Shown here in pieces: positions 26,638 through 35,711 of a stretch of DNA of 50,017 nucleotides (positions are counted from its first letter, which is position 1; the number at the start of each line of letters is the position of its first letter). Made by a program: the position numbers and the translations under genes. The notes under the pieces were generated by a model that was not told the origin of the DNA, did not search any database, and saw only the letters and a list, made by a program, of their open reading frames with translations. The DNA lies in the NCBI GenBank assembly GCA_002440665.1, contig DJUX01000040.1, positions 1-50,017 on the forward strand. The letters run 5' to 3'. Source of the stretch: Dechloromonas sp. UBA6271 (GTDB taxonomy: Bacteria; Pseudomonadota; Gammaproteobacteria; Burkholderiales; Rhodocyclaceae).

Positions 26638-26693
26638 GGCCGTTAAGGCCGTTAAGGCCGTTAAGGCCGGTACGGCCGGTACGGCCGGTACGG
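26631..26693 (+). repeat. 63-bp minisatellite of 9-bp units at the end of purD
   Basis: Four perfect units CCGTTAAGG followed by three perfect units CCGGTACGG, seven units in all. The purD TAA stop falls in the first unit, so unit number can vary without changing PurD. The two unit types differ at positions 4 and 7, indicating expansion of two variants in turn. It sits just before the terminator and hemF. Confidence 0.95.
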
Positions 26694-26707
26694 CACAATC
26701 CATAACG

Positions 26708-26735
26708 ACGGGCGGCACTGACCGCCCGTTTTTTT
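26708..26735 (+). terminator. Rho-independent terminator after purD
   Basis: ACGGGCGG (26708-26715) pairs with CCGCCCGT (26722-26729) over a 6-base loop, followed by seven T. It separates the purine transcript from hemF. The arms equal those of the terminator before prlC. Confidence 0.9.
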
Positions 26736-26751
26736 ACCCGACGGAGACAAG

Positions 26752-27648
26752 ATGGACACCACCCGCCTCAAGGACTATTTCACCGGCCTGCAAAGCCGCA
26801 TCGTCGACGAACTGGAAGCCTTCGACGGCCAGCCCTTTCGCACCGACTCCTGGGATCGTCCGGAAGGCGGCGGCGGCATTTCACGGCTGATCGAGGAAGG
26901 TGATTTCTTCGAGCGCGGCGGTGTCAATTTCTCGCACGTCACCGGCCAGTCGCTGCCGGCTTCGGCGACCGCCGTCCGCCCGCAACTGGCCGGACGTTCC
27001 TGGGAAGCGATGGGTGTCTCGCTGGTACTGCATCCGCGCAACCCCTACTGCCCGACGGCGCACATGAACGTGCGCTGCTTCGTCGCCAGCAAGGAGGGCG
27101 AGGACGACGTCTGGTGGTTCGGCGGCGGCATGGACATGACCCCCTACTACGGTCAACGCGAGGATGTGACCCATTTTCACCGCACCTGCAAGGATGCGCT
27201 GGCGCCCTTCGGCGACGAGGTCTATCCGAAGTACAAAAAATGGTGTGACGAATATTTCTTCCTGAAGCATCGCAACGAGCCGCGTGGTGTCGGCGGCATC
27301 TTCTTCGACGACCTCAACGAAGGTGGTTTCGAGCGCTGTTTCAATCTCACCCAGGCGGTCGGCAATGCCTTCACGCAGGCCTACCTGCCGGTACTGGCCA
27401 AGCGTCGCGACACGGCCTACGGCGAACGCGAGCGTGACTTTCAGGCCTACCGGCGTGGCCGCTATGTCGAGTTCAACCTGGTCTGGGACCGCGGCACGCT
27501 GTTCGGCCTGCAGTCGGGCGGACGCACCGAATCGATCCTGATGTCGCTGCCGCCGATCGTCAAATGGCGCTACGACTGGCAGCCGGCAGCCGGCACGCCG
27601 GAAGCCGAACTCTACGAAGTCTTCCTGAAGCCGCAGGACTGGGCTTAA
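26752..27648 (+). CDS. hemF: Oxygen-dependent coproporphyrinogen-III oxidase
   Basis: 298 residues, standard. It decarboxylates two propionates of coproporphyrinogen III with O2 in haem synthesis, so the organism can make haem aerobically. Motifs: GGGISRLIEEGDFFERGGVN, WFGGGMDMTPYYG, GVGGIFFDDLNEGGFE and RYVEFNLVWDRGT. A strong Shine-Dalgarno (ACGGAGACAAG) precedes the ATG. Its TAA overlaps the stop of hemY, which reads toward it, within the shared bases TTAA; no terminator lies between. Confidence 0.97.
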   Translation: MDTTRLKDYFTGLQSRIVDELEAFDGQPFRTDSWDRPEGGGGISRLIEEGDFFERGGVNFSHVTGQSLPASATAVRPQLAGRSWEAMGVSLVLHPRNPYCPTAHMNVRCFVASKEGEDDVWWFGGGMDMTPYYGQREDVTHFHRTCKDALAPFGDEVYPKYKKWCDEYFFLKHRNEPRGVGGIFFDDLNEGGFERCFNLTQAVGNAFTQAYLPVLAKRRDTAYGERERDFQAYRRGRYVEFNLVWDRGTLFGLQSGGRTESILMSLPPIVKWRYDWQPAAGTPEAELYEVFLKPQDWA

Positions 27649-28829
27649 CGCTTGTCGAGCAGCGCGCTCGCCCGGTAGTGTTTGTTGGCCTCTTCCGGGC
27701 GTTCCAGCTGGTCGGCAAGCCGCGCCAGCTCGAGGTGGGCCTGCTGCGTCGGCTCGACCGCCAGCGAAGCTTCCAGATAACTCTGCGCCTTGCCCCATAG
27801 CCGCTGCTGCAGGCACATCCGGCCCAGGGCATCGAGCAGGCGTGCATCGTCGGGATGACGGCGCAGCCAGCCTTCGGCCTTGGCAATGCGGGCGGTCAGG
27901 TCGCCGCCGGTCAGACGGCCATAAATTGCCACCACTTCGGATTGCCAGTCGTCATTGGTGGCCGCATCGAGAACCGCCTCGATCAGTTTCTGCGCCTCGC
28001 CGACCGAGTCCTGCGCGACCAGGGCGCTGGCTGCCGCCAGGACGACGCGCTGACCGCGCTCCTCCACCGGCAAGGCGCGCAGATAGGCCGTCAGCTGCGC
28101 CTGATCGAGCGAGCGCTTGGCAATATTGCCGAGGTGCGCCTGCGTCCTGATTTCGCGCACCACTTCGCCCGGCAAGGCATCGCGCTTGGCCAGCTGCCGC
28201 ACCAGTTTCAATACGCCATCCCAGTCGCCGACGCCCTGCCGCGCGCGCAGCTCCAGGCGCAGCGCCGCGATATGGCGCCCCTGCTTGCCCTGCAAACGCT
28301 CCAGCGCCGCCAGCGCCTCGTCGAAACGACGCGACTCGTTCATCATCTCAGCTTCCAGCATCAGCGTCGCGGCTTCGTTACGCGGGTCGTCCGACATCGC
28401 GCGCGTCATCCAGTCCTGCTGCTTTTCCGGCTCGCGCAGGCGCTGGGCCGCCCGGGCCGCGATCAGCGCCGACAAGCCCTTTGCCGTGCCAGCCTCGTAG
28501 GCTTCGCCGGCCTTCTTCATGGCCTGGCCGAAACGCCCTTCGAACAACAGCCGGACAGCGTCCTGGAACACCTGGCCGGCCTTTTCGCGGCGGCGGCGCT
28601 CGCGGTATTTCCGGACGCGCTGCGGCAAGCCGAAGGTCGCCGCCAGCGCCCGCATCACGAAATAGAGCAACAGGAAAAGCCCGAGCAGCGCCAGCACAAA
28701 GAGGTTCAGGCTGACTTCCGCGCGATAGGGCGGGAAAACCAGCAGGACATAGCCTTCGTTGACGCGCGCACCGAGCGCGACGGCAACCGCCAGCCCGAAC
28801 AGGGCAAGAAGCCAGAACAGGCCTTTCAC
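27645..28829 (-). CDS. hemY: HemY, TPR-containing inner-membrane protein of the haem operon
   Basis: 394 residues. Two N-terminal membrane segments (about 3-20 and 41-62) precede a long alpha-helical tetratricopeptide-like region (about 100-380, with AEAMMNESRRFDEALAALER-type helices and PDDARLLDALGRMCLQQ). This is the proteobacterial HemY of the hemCDXY cluster; it is thought to organise late haem synthesis and is unrelated to the protoporphyrinogen oxidase called HemY in Bacillus. Its ATG overlaps the hemX stop by 4 bp. Confidence 0.92.
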   Translation of the reverse strand: MKGLFWLLALFGLAVAVALGARVNEGYVLLVFPPYRAEVSLNLFVLALLGLFLLLYFVMRALAATFGLPQRVRKYRERRRREKAGQVFQDAVRLLFEGRFGQAMKKAGEAYEAGTAKGLSALIAARAAQRLREPEKQQDWMTRAMSDDPRNEAATLMLEAEMMNESRRFDEALAALERLQGKQGRHIAALRLELRARQGVGDWDGVLKLVRQLAKRDALPGEVVREIRTQAHLGNIAKRSLDQAQLTAYLRALPVEERGQRVVLAAASALVAQDSVGEAQKLIEAVLDAATNDDWQSEVVAIYGRLTGGDLTARIAKAEGWLRRHPDDARLLDALGRMCLQQRLWGKAQSYLEASLAVEPTQQAHLELARLADQLERPEEANKHYRASALLDKR

Positions 28830-29869
28830 TTCTTTTCCTTGCCGTTATGCAGGGTACGCAACGCCGCCTGGCTCTCGCCGAGGCTGGGCGCGACGACGTT
28901 GGTTTCGGTAGCCAGCAGTTGCTTCAGCGTTGCCTGGGCACCCTGCACGCCTTTGTCGCGGGTATCGAAATAGCTGCCCAGCACATCGCTGGCCGCCTTC
29001 AACTCGCTGCGATACGTCGCCTGATCGTGGGAAAAGAGCGCCAGACGGGCGTTGAGCAGGCGCAGCTTGAGGTTTTCGCGCAGGAAGAAAGCCTGCCCGG
29101 GCGCCAGCAACGGCGGCTCGTCGCGGTCGAAACGCTGGATGCGGATCAGGCCTTTCAATTCCTGCCAGATTTCACTGCCGGTCCGCTGCCACCAAGGCAG
29201 TACGGCATCCGTCTTGCCATTTTCGGCCTTTTCCGACGGTCGACCGTAACTGCCCAGCAGCAGCTTGTCGACACTGACAATGATCTGCTCCAGACGCAGG
29301 CTGATACCCGGCACATCGACGAAAGGCAGGGCATTCAGGCGCTCCAGATCCTTGGCCAGCGCCTTGCGCAGCGGCAGGAAGCGACTGTGATCAAGACGCG
29401 CAAGGCGGGCATCGGCAGTTTGCAGGGCGAGAATGGCGACCGGCACGTTGCCGGCCAGTTGCAGTTGCTGTCCAGCCAGCGTGATGGCCTGCTCGACTTC
29501 GAGCAGCGCCGCTTCCTCGCGGCTGCGCGAGACGTTTTCGTAGAGGCTCTGCAACGCAGCGCTTTGGCCCTCGTATTCATCGAGTTTGCCTTCGAAGGCG
29601 CCGAGTTTTCCCTGCAGGGCATCGATTTGCTCGCGCAACAGCTTCTGCGCGCCGCGCTCTTCCTGGCTTGCCGCCGCCGCTTCCGCCAAACGGCGGGTGA
29701 CTTGCTGCTCGCTTTCGGCGAGCCGCTGACGGGTCTCGAACCACTGCCAGCCGGCCAGCAACAAGGCGAGGACGGCAACGAGCAGGGCCAGGTTTTGCCG
29801 GGTCGATGGTACCGGCGTGGGCACCGGCTTCGGGACGGGAATGGACACGTTATCGTTTTCGGGCATCAT
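28826..29869 (-). CDS. hemX: HemX, uroporphyrinogen-III C-methyltransferase-like membrane protein
   Basis: 347 residues from the ATG at 29869, which overlaps the hemD TGA (ATGA); an in-frame TTG nine bases upstream is less likely. A proline-rich N-terminus (IPVPKPVPTPVPST) is followed by a single membrane helix (LALLVAVLALLLAGWQW), a coiled coil (about 50-120) and a periplasmic helical domain. HemX proteins carry the old label of methyltransferase but have no catalytic SAM domain; their role in haem synthesis is unclear. The conserved cluster hemC-hemD-hemX-hemY supports the call. Confidence 0.9.
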   Translation of the reverse strand: MMPENDNVSIPVPKPVPTPVPSTRQNLALLVAVLALLLAGWQWFETRQRLAESEQQVTRRLAEAAAASQEERGAQKLLREQIDALQGKLGAFEGKLDEYEGQSAALQSLYENVSRSREEAALLEVEQAITLAGQQLQLAGNVPVAILALQTADARLARLDHSRFLPLRKALAKDLERLNALPFVDVPGISLRLEQIIVSVDKLLLGSYGRPSEKAENGKTDAVLPWWQRTGSEIWQELKGLIRIQRFDRDEPPLLAPGQAFFLRENLKLRLLNARLALFSHDQATYRSELKAASDVLGSYFDTRDKGVQGAQATLKQLLATETNVVAPSLGESQAALRTLHNGKEKK

Positions 29870-30648
29870 GCCGGCCAATTATAAGCACCTAAGCCGGCAA
29901 GAATGCCAGCGTCGGCGGCGTCGGTAAGGATAATGTTGCCTAAACCCAAAGCCCTGGCGTTTTCGGCGATGCGGGCATGCGGCACGAAAACCGGGGTTTT
30001 TTGCAGGTGGGCGCGGCCTTCGGCATCCAGCAGATCGACCAGGTAGCGCAGGCCTTCGCTGCTCGACACGGTCAGCGCGTCGAGCTGGCCGGCACGCCAG
30101 GCGGCCAGCAATGGCGCCACGCCGCTAGCCGGCCCCGAACGATGGTAGCAGGTGATGCAATCGACCTCTGCGCCGCGGGCGCGCAGGGTTTCCGCCAGCA
30201 GCTCGCGGCCGCCATCACCGCGAAAGATGGCGACGCGCTGGCCGGCGACATGCTCTCCTGCCAGTTCAGGCAAGGCCAGCAGCGCCTCGGAATCGAAGCG
30301 CTCGCGCGGCGCGACGCAACCGGCAATGCCATGCGCCGCCAGTTCCTTGACCGTACCCTGGCCGACAGCGGCCGGCAGCAGGCCGGCCGGCCACGGGCCG
30401 CGCGCCAAAATGGCCGGCAGCGCATGGTCGACCGCATTGGGGCTGATGAAGACGGCCAGCGCATAATCCGTCAGTCGGGCCACGGCCGCGGCCAGCGGCT
30501 GCGGATCGGCGGCCGGCGCGATTTCGAGCAGCGGAAAAATCAGCGGCCGGCCGCCCTGCTCGGCGATGGCTGCCGCCAGCGACCCGGCTTGCGCCCGTGG
30601 CCGGGTAACGACAATGGTTTTTCCGGCAAGCGGGCCGGTCGGATTCAT
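29866..30648 (-). CDS. hemD: Uroporphyrinogen-III synthase
   Basis: 260 residues. It cyclises hydroxymethylbilane with inversion of ring D. The sequence is poorly conserved in this family, but typical parts are seen: KTIVVTRPRAQAGSLAAAI at the start, LAVFISPNAVDHAL, AVGQGTVKELAAHG, VAIFRGDGGRELLAETL and LTVSSSEGLRYLVDLL. It starts 2 bases after the hemC stop and overlaps hemX at its own stop, consistent with a single hemCDXY transcript. Confidence 0.93.
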   Translation of the reverse strand: MNPTGPLAGKTIVVTRPRAQAGSLAAAIAEQGGRPLIFPLLEIAPAADPQPLAAAVARLTDYALAVFISPNAVDHALPAILARGPWPAGLLPAAVGQGTVKELAAHGIAGCVAPRERFDSEALLALPELAGEHVAGQRVAIFRGDGGRELLAETLRARGAEVDCITCYHRSGPASGVAPLLAAWRAGQLDALTVSSSEGLRYLVDLLDAEGRAHLQKTPVFVPHARIAENARALGLGNIILTDAADAGILAGLGAYNWPA

Positions 30649-30650
30649 CT

Positions 30651-31592
30651 TCAGGCGGGTTTGCAGTGCGTGAGCTTTTGCAGGATGGCATCAGCGCCCT
30701 GGGCGCGCAGCGTTGCGGCCAGCTCGCGGCCGAGCGCTTCGTCGTCGGCAGGATTGCCGCGCAACTCGCCAGCGACCATTTCCTTGCCGTCGGCAGTGGC
30801 GACGAAGCCTCGCAGCCACAACTGGCCGTTGTCGATGATCGCGTAGCCGCCGAGCGGCACCTGGCAGCTGCCGCCAAGTGCGCGCGAGAAGGCGCGTTCG
30901 GCCTTGACGCAGTGGGCGGTTTCCGGATCGTTCAGCGGCGCGACGACGGCGGCCATCGCCGCGTCGCCGTCGACCAGCTCGATGCCGAGCGCCCCCTGCC
31001 CGGGCGCCGGCAGCGACTGTTCTGCGGTCAACACCGATTTGATGCGGTTTTCCAGGCCTAGGCGGATCAGGCCGGCGGCGGCAAGGATGATCGCGTCGTA
31101 TTCGCCGGCATCGAGCTTGCGCAGGCGGGTGTCGAGGTTGCCGCGCAGGCTCTTGATGAGCAGTTGCGGGTATTTGGCGCGCAGGATGGATTCGCGGCGC
31201 AGGCTGGAGGTGCCGACCACGGCGCCGGCTGGCAACTCGTCGAGGCCGGCATACTTGTTGGAGACGAAGGCATCGTGCGGATTTTCGCGGGCCGAGATGG
31301 CGGCCAGCACGAAGCCTTCCGGCATCACCATCGGCACGTCCTTCATCGAATGCACGGCGAGGTGGGCCTTGCCCTCCTCCATCGCCACTTCCAGTTCCTT
31401 GATGAACAGCCCCTTGCCGCCGATCTCGGCGAGCGGGCGGTCGAGGATCTGGTCGCCCTTGGTCGTCATGCCGAGAATGACAACTTCCGCCCCCGGATTT
31501 AGACTGCTCAGACGGCCTTGGACATGCACGGCCTGCCACATGGCGAGGCGGGATTCGCGGGAGGCGATGATGATCTTGGAAGGAGCGGACAT
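30651..31592 (-). CDS. hemC: Hydroxymethylbilane synthase (porphobilinogen deaminase)
   Basis: 313 residues, standard. It polymerises four porphobilinogens onto a dipyrromethane cofactor. Motifs: IIIASRESRLAMWQA, the SMKDVPMVMPEGF region, VGTSSLRRESIL, RGNLDTRLRKLDAGEYDAII, and the cofactor-attaching cysteine in ALGGSCQVPLGGYA. The start ATG at 31592 is set by homology; the open frame continues upstream only as antisense to the methyltransferase gene. It is the first gene of hemC-hemD-hemX-hemY and diverges from the methyltransferase gene with 42 bases between starts. Confidence 0.97.
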   Translation of the reverse strand: MSAPSKIIIASRESRLAMWQAVHVQGRLSSLNPGAEVVILGMTTKGDQILDRPLAEIGGKGLFIKELEVAMEEGKAHLAVHSMKDVPMVMPEGFVLAAISARENPHDAFVSNKYAGLDELPAGAVVGTSSLRRESILRAKYPQLLIKSLRGNLDTRLRKLDAGEYDAIILAAAGLIRLGLENRIKSVLTAEQSLPAPGQGALGIELVDGDAAMAAVVAPLNDPETAHCVKAERAFSRALGGSCQVPLGGYAIIDNGQLWLRGFVATADGKEMVAGELRGNPADDEALGRELAATLRAQGADAILQKLTHCKPA

Positions 31593-31634
31593 GGAACGGC
31601 ACGCAGCAAGGGTTTCGAAGGCGTTGATCTTAGC

Positions 31635-32258
31635 ATGAGCGACCCGGCCGCCCCCCCGACCCAGATCAAACCCGACGACCAGCGCCCGGAACATCCGGAT
31701 TTCTGGTGCAAGCGCTTCGGCGAGGGCGTCACACCATGGGATGCCGGCAAGGTGCCGGCCGCCTTTGCCGACTTCATCGCCCGCCAGCCGGCGCCGCTGA
31801 ACACGCTGATTCCCGGTTGCGGCAGCGCCTGGGAGGCTGCGCATCTCGCCGAACTCGGCTGGCCGGTCACGGCGCTCGATTTCTCGCCGGTTGCCGTCAC
31901 CACGGCACGAAAAATCCTGGGTAATGCTGCGGTCGACCTCGTCTGCGACGACTTTTTCACCTTTGCGCCGCCTCGACCGTACCAATTGATCTACGAACGC
32001 GCCTTCCTCTGCGCCCTGCCGCGCAAGCTGTGGGATGACTGGGGCCAGCGCATAGCCGAACTGGTGCCGAGCGGCGGCCTGCTCGCCGGTTATTTCTTTC
32101 TCTGCGACCAGCCCAAAGGTCCGCCTTTCGGCATCCTGCCCGAGCAACTGGACGCACTGCTGACCCCGCATTTCGCGCGCATCGAGGATGTTGCGGTCGA
32201 CGACTCGATTCCCGTGTTTTCCGGGCGCGAGCGCTGGCAGGTCTGGCTGCGGCGTTGA
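31635..32258 (+). CDS. Thiopurine-methyltransferase-like SAM-dependent methyltransferase
   Basis: 207 residues, class I methyltransferase of the TPMT family. Features are FWCKRFGEGVTPWDAGKVP near the N-terminus, the AdoMet motif TLIPGCGSAWEAAHLAELG, the acidic residue in VTALDFSPVAV, and YQLIYERAFLCALP. Bacterial members methylate thiols, halides, selenium or tellurium compounds; the substrate here is unknown. It is divergent from hemC. Confidence 0.88.
   Translation: MSDPAAPPTQIKPDDQRPEHPDFWCKRFGEGVTPWDAGKVPAAFADFIARQPAPLNTLIPGCGSAWEAAHLAELGWPVTALDFSPVAVTTARKILGNAAVDLVCDDFFTFAPPRPYQLIYERAFLCALPRKLWDDWGQRIAELVPSGGLLAGYFFLCDQPKGPPFGILPEQLDALLTPHFARIEDVAVDDSIPVFSGRERWQVWLRR
31926..31937 (+). 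repeat. Near-copy of the GTTGCGGTCGAC word
   Basis: GCTGCGGTCGAC in the methyltransferase gene (encodes Ala-Ala-Val-Asp), one mismatch, 264 bases before the exact copy in the same gene. Confidence 0.35.
32190..32201 (+). repeat. GTTGCGGTCGAC word, copy in the TPMT-like gene
   Basis: Exact copy; encodes Val-Ala-Val-Asp. Confidence 0.5.
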
Positions 32259-32310
32259 TTCGGCGTTTGACGTATCATCGACTGATCCAACCCCGATGCC
32301 ACGTCAAACA

Positions 32311-34917
32311 ATGAAAACCGATACTCCGCAAACCGTCTATCTCAAGGACTACACCCCGCCCGCTTTTCTGGTCGATAGCGTCGACCTTGATTTCGTCATC
32401 GAAACTGGCGGCACGACCGTCACCGCCACGTTAGCGATGCGCCGCAATCCGGCCGTTGCGGCACAGCCGCTGGTGCTGGATGGCGAGGAACTGGAAACGC
32501 TGAGTGTTGCGGTCGACGGCCAAAACGTGCCAATTTTGGCGACCGAAAACACGCTGACCATCGCCAACGTTCCCGATGCCTTCACGTTGCGGACCGTCGT
32601 CCGCATCCAGCCCGACAAGAACACCCGCCTCTCCGGCCTCTACCGCTCCAAGGACGGCTATTTCACGCAGTGCGAGGCGCAGGGTTTCCGCCGCATCACC
32701 TGGTTTCTCGACCGCCCGGACGTGATGTCGACCTACACGGTGACGTTGCACGCCGACAAGGAAGCGCTGCCGGTGCTGCTGGCCAACGGCAACCCGGTCG
32801 CCGCCGGCGACGAGCCGAATGGCCGTCACTGGGCGAAATGGAACGATCCGTTCAGGAAGCCGGCCTACCTGTTCGCCGTCGTCGCCGGCAAGCTGGACGG
32901 CCTGTTCGACAGCTTCACCACCGCCTCCGGCCGCAGCGTGCAACTCGCCATCTATGTCGAGCCGGGCAAGCTCGACCAGTGCCCGCACGCGATGGCGGCG
33001 CTGCAGAAATCGATGAAATGGGACGAGGAACGTTTCGGCCTCGAATGCGACCTCGAGCACTACATGATCGTCGCCGTCGGCGACTTCAACATGGGCGCCA
33101 TGGAGAACAAGGGTCTCAACATTTTCAACACGAAATACGTGCTGGCGCGCAGCGATGTCGCTACCGACATCGATTTCGAGAACATCGACCGCGTCGTCGC
33201 GCACGAATATTTCCACAACTGGACGGGCAACCGCGTCACCTGCCGCGACTGGTTCCAGCTATCGCTCAAGGAAGGCCTGACTGTCTTCCGCGACCAGGAA
33301 TTCGGCGCCGACCTGCACAACCGCAGCATCGCCCGCATCCGCGAGGTGCGCGGCCTGCGCGCCGGGCAGTTCCCGGAAGACGCCGGGCCGATGTCGCACC
33401 CGGTGCGCCCGTCGTCCTTCGTCGAGATCAATAATTTCTATACGGCGACCGTCTATGAAAAGGGGGCCGAAGTCATCCGCATGATCCAGGCCCTGATCGG
33501 CCGCGACGGTTTCCGCAAGGGCATGGACGAGTATTTCCGCCGCTATGACGGGCAGGCTGTCACCTGCGAGGATTTTGTCGCGGCGATGGCCGCCGCCTCG
33601 GGATTCGACTTCACGCAGTTCATGCGCTGGTACAACCAGCCCGGGACGCCGCATGTTGCGGTCGACGGCTATTTCGATGCCGAAACCAGGACCTACACGC
33701 TGACCTGCACGCAAGCCAACCCGCGCGCCAGCGACGACGCGCCCTACCTGATCCCGATCCGGGTTGCGTTGTTCACCGAGCATGGTGATCTGATCGCCGG
33801 CAGCGAGCGCCTGCTGCAACTCACCGCAAATACGCAATCCTTCGTTTTCAACGACATCGCTACCGAGCCGACGCCCTCCCTGCTGCGCGATTTCTCGGCA
33901 CCGGTCTACCTCGATTTCGACTACACGCCCGAACAGCTGACCCTGCTGCTGGCGCACGAAAGCGACCCGTTCAACGCCTGGGAAGCCGGCCAGCGCCTCG
34001 CCTCGACGCTGATCCTCGACGCCACGGCAGCCATCGCCGGCGGTCGGCAACCGGACTGGCCGGCGAGCTTCGTCGACGCCGCCCGCCGCCTGCTGCAAAC
34101 CCAGGCCGAGCGCGGCGCCGCCTTCGTCGCCGAAGCGCTGACCCTGCCCGGCGAAACGACGCTGGCGGAAGCGCTGGACGAAGTCGATCCGGATGCCCTG
34201 CACGCCGCCCGCAACGCGCTCCGCCGTCATCTCGCCGAGCAACTCGCCGGCGAGTTCGCCGGCCTCTACGCGGCGCTGGCCGTCACCGAACCTTACGCGC
34301 CGAGCAGCGAACAGGCCGGTCGCCGCGCCCTGCGCAATGTCTGCCTCGGCTACCTGCTCGAACTCGACACCCCGGCCACCCGCCAGCTGGCGCTGCAGCA
34401 GTTCCGCAGCGCCGACAACATGACCGACCAGTTCGCCGCGCTGGCGGCGCTGGCCAACGTCAATGCCGCCGACTGCCCGGAACGCGAAGCGGCTCTGGCC
34501 GACTTCTACGCCCGCTGGCAGCAAGAAGCGCTGGTGGTCGACAAATGGCTGGCCGCGCAATCGACCAGCCGCCGGCCGGACACGCTGGCCACCGTCAGGG
34601 CGCTGACCGCCCACCCGGCGTTCGACATCGGCAACCCGAACAAGGCGTACGCGCTGATCCGCGCCTTCGGCGCCAACCTGCCGCGCTTCAACGCCGCCGA
34701 CGGCAGCGGCTACGCCTTCATCGCCGACCGCATCCTCGACCTGCACGACCGCAACCCGCAGGTCGCCTCGCGCCTCGCCCGCTGCTTCGACCGCTGGAAG
34801 AAGTTCGACGCCGGCCGCCAGGCGCATGCTCGCGCCGCGCTGGAACGCATCCGCGGCCATGAAGGTCTGTCGCGTGACGTGCTGGAGGTCGTAACGCGCG
34901 CGCTGGGTAGCGCATGA
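32311..34917 (+). CDS. pepN: Aminopeptidase N (M1 family zinc metallopeptidase)
   Basis: 868 residues from the ATG at 32311 (E. coli PepN 870). A second ATG 15 bases earlier is possible, but with this start the motifs fall one residue from E. coli positions: the substrate-binding GAMEN is at 262-266, the zinc HEYFH at 298-302 and the third ligand E321. It is a major cytoplasmic aminopeptidase. Domain order is the N-terminal beta-saddle, thermolysin-like catalytic domain, beta-sandwich and the helical C-terminal domain of PepN-type M1 enzymes. Its stop overlaps the next gene by 4 bp. Confidence 0.96.
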   Translation: MKTDTPQTVYLKDYTPPAFLVDSVDLDFVIETGGTTVTATLAMRRNPAVAAQPLVLDGEELETLSVAVDGQNVPILATENTLTIANVPDAFTLRTVVRIQPDKNTRLSGLYRSKDGYFTQCEAQGFRRITWFLDRPDVMSTYTVTLHADKEALPVLLANGNPVAAGDEPNGRHWAKWNDPFRKPAYLFAVVAGKLDGLFDSFTTASGRSVQLAIYVEPGKLDQCPHAMAALQKSMKWDEERFGLECDLEHYMIVAVGDFNMGAMENKGLNIFNTKYVLARSDVATDIDFENIDRVVAHEYFHNWTGNRVTCRDWFQLSLKEGLTVFRDQEFGADLHNRSIARIREVRGLRAGQFPEDAGPMSHPVRPSSFVEINNFYTATVYEKGAEVIRMIQALIGRDGFRKGMDEYFRRYDGQAVTCEDFVAAMAAASGFDFTQFMRWYNQPGTPHVAVDGYFDAETRTYTLTCTQANPRASDDAPYLIPIRVALFTEHGDLIAGSERLLQLTANTQSFVFNDIATEPTPSLLRDFSAPVYLDFDYTPEQLTLLLAHESDPFNAWEAGQRLASTLILDATAAIAGGRQPDWPASFVDAARRLLQTQAERGAAFVAEALTLPGETTLAEALDEVDPDALHAARNALRRHLAEQLAGEFAGLYAALAVTEPYAPSSEQAGRRALRNVCLGYLLELDTPATRQLALQQFRSADNMTDQFAALAALANVNAADCPEREAALADFYARWQQEALVVDKWLAAQSTSRRPDTLATVRALTAHPAFDIGNPNKAYALIRAFGANLPRFNAADGSGYAFIADRILDLHDRNPQVASRLARCFDRWKKFDAGRQAHARAALERIRGHEGLSRDVLEVVTRALGSA
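32506..32517 (+). repeat. GTTGCGGTCGAC word, first copy in pepN
   Basis: Exact copy followed by GGCC and AAAA; encodes Val-Ala-Val-Asp. Confidence 0.6.
33655..33666 (+). repeat. GTTGCGGTCGAC word, second copy in pepN
   Basis: Exact copy followed by GGCT and ATTT; encodes Val-Ala-Val-Asp. Confidence 0.6.
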
Positions 34918-35702
34918 AAGTCGTCCAGCTCAGCGATCTGCATCTGACCGCCGGCGGCGAACCGCTTTTCGGCAGTTCGCCGCTTGCCCGCTTCGAACTG
35001 GCCATTGACAGCATCCTGGAAAACCATGCAGACGCCGATTTCTGCCTGCTCACCGGCGACCTCGCCGATGCCGGCAGCGATGCGGCCTATGCTGCGTTGG
35101 CCGATGCGCTGCGCCGGTTGCCGATGCCGGCTTACCTGCTGCCCGGCAACCACGACAGCCGGGCGGCGCTGCGGCGCCAGTTTCCGCAATTGCCTGCCGA
35201 CGGCGATTTCATTCAAGCGGTGATCGACACACCAACCGGGCGCTTCCTGCTGCTCGACACCGTCGAAGCCGGCGCCCCGTGGGGCAGCTATTGTGCGGAA
35301 CGCCGGGAATGGCTGGCACGGCAACTTGCCGCGGCCGGCGACCTGCCGCTGTATATCGCCATGCACCACCCGCCACTGGCGCTCGGCATCCCGTCGATGG
35401 ACCAGTTCGCGCTGCGCGATGCGGAGGCCTTCTGGTCCGTCATCGCGCCGTACCGCACGCGCATTCGCCACCTCTTTTTCGGCCATCTGCACCGGCCGAT
35501 CGGCGGCAGCTGGCGCGGCATTCCGTTCTCCTGCATCAGTACGCCGAACCACCAGGTCGCGCTCGACCTGGCGACGCTGCGCGGCGATGAGGTGCCCGGC
35601 TGCCGCGAACCGGCCGGTTATGGAGTGATTTTGATCGACGCCGACAACGTCGTCGTCCATCACCAGCAGTTGTTCAACGGCGAAACCAGCTTCTGGTTGT
35701 AA
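34914..35702 (+). CDS. cpdA: CpdA-like metallophosphoesterase (probable 3',5'-cyclic nucleotide phosphodiesterase)
   Basis: 262 residues, calcineurin-like phosphoesterase. The metal-site motifs are in order: LSDLHL, LLTGDLADAG, LPGNHD, AMHHPP and FFGHLHRP. The spacing and length resemble CpdA, which hydrolyses cAMP, but related enzymes act on other substrates. Its ATG overlaps the pepN stop by 4 bp. About 4 kb away is a kinase with a cyclic-nucleotide-binding domain, and a Crp/Fnr protein is also in the window, so cyclic-nucleotide signalling is plausible (inference). Confidence 0.8.
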   Translation: MKVVQLSDLHLTAGGEPLFGSSPLARFELAIDSILENHADADFCLLTGDLADAGSDAAYAALADALRRLPMPAYLLPGNHDSRAALRRQFPQLPADGDFIQAVIDTPTGRFLLLDTVEAGAPWGSYCAERREWLARQLAAAGDLPLYIAMHHPPLALGIPSMDQFALRDAEAFWSVIAPYRTRIRHLFFGHLHRPIGGSWRGIPFSCISTPNHQVALDLATLRGDEVPGCREPAGYGVILIDADNVVVHHQQLFNGETSFWL

Positions 35703-35711
35703 TGCGGGAAT

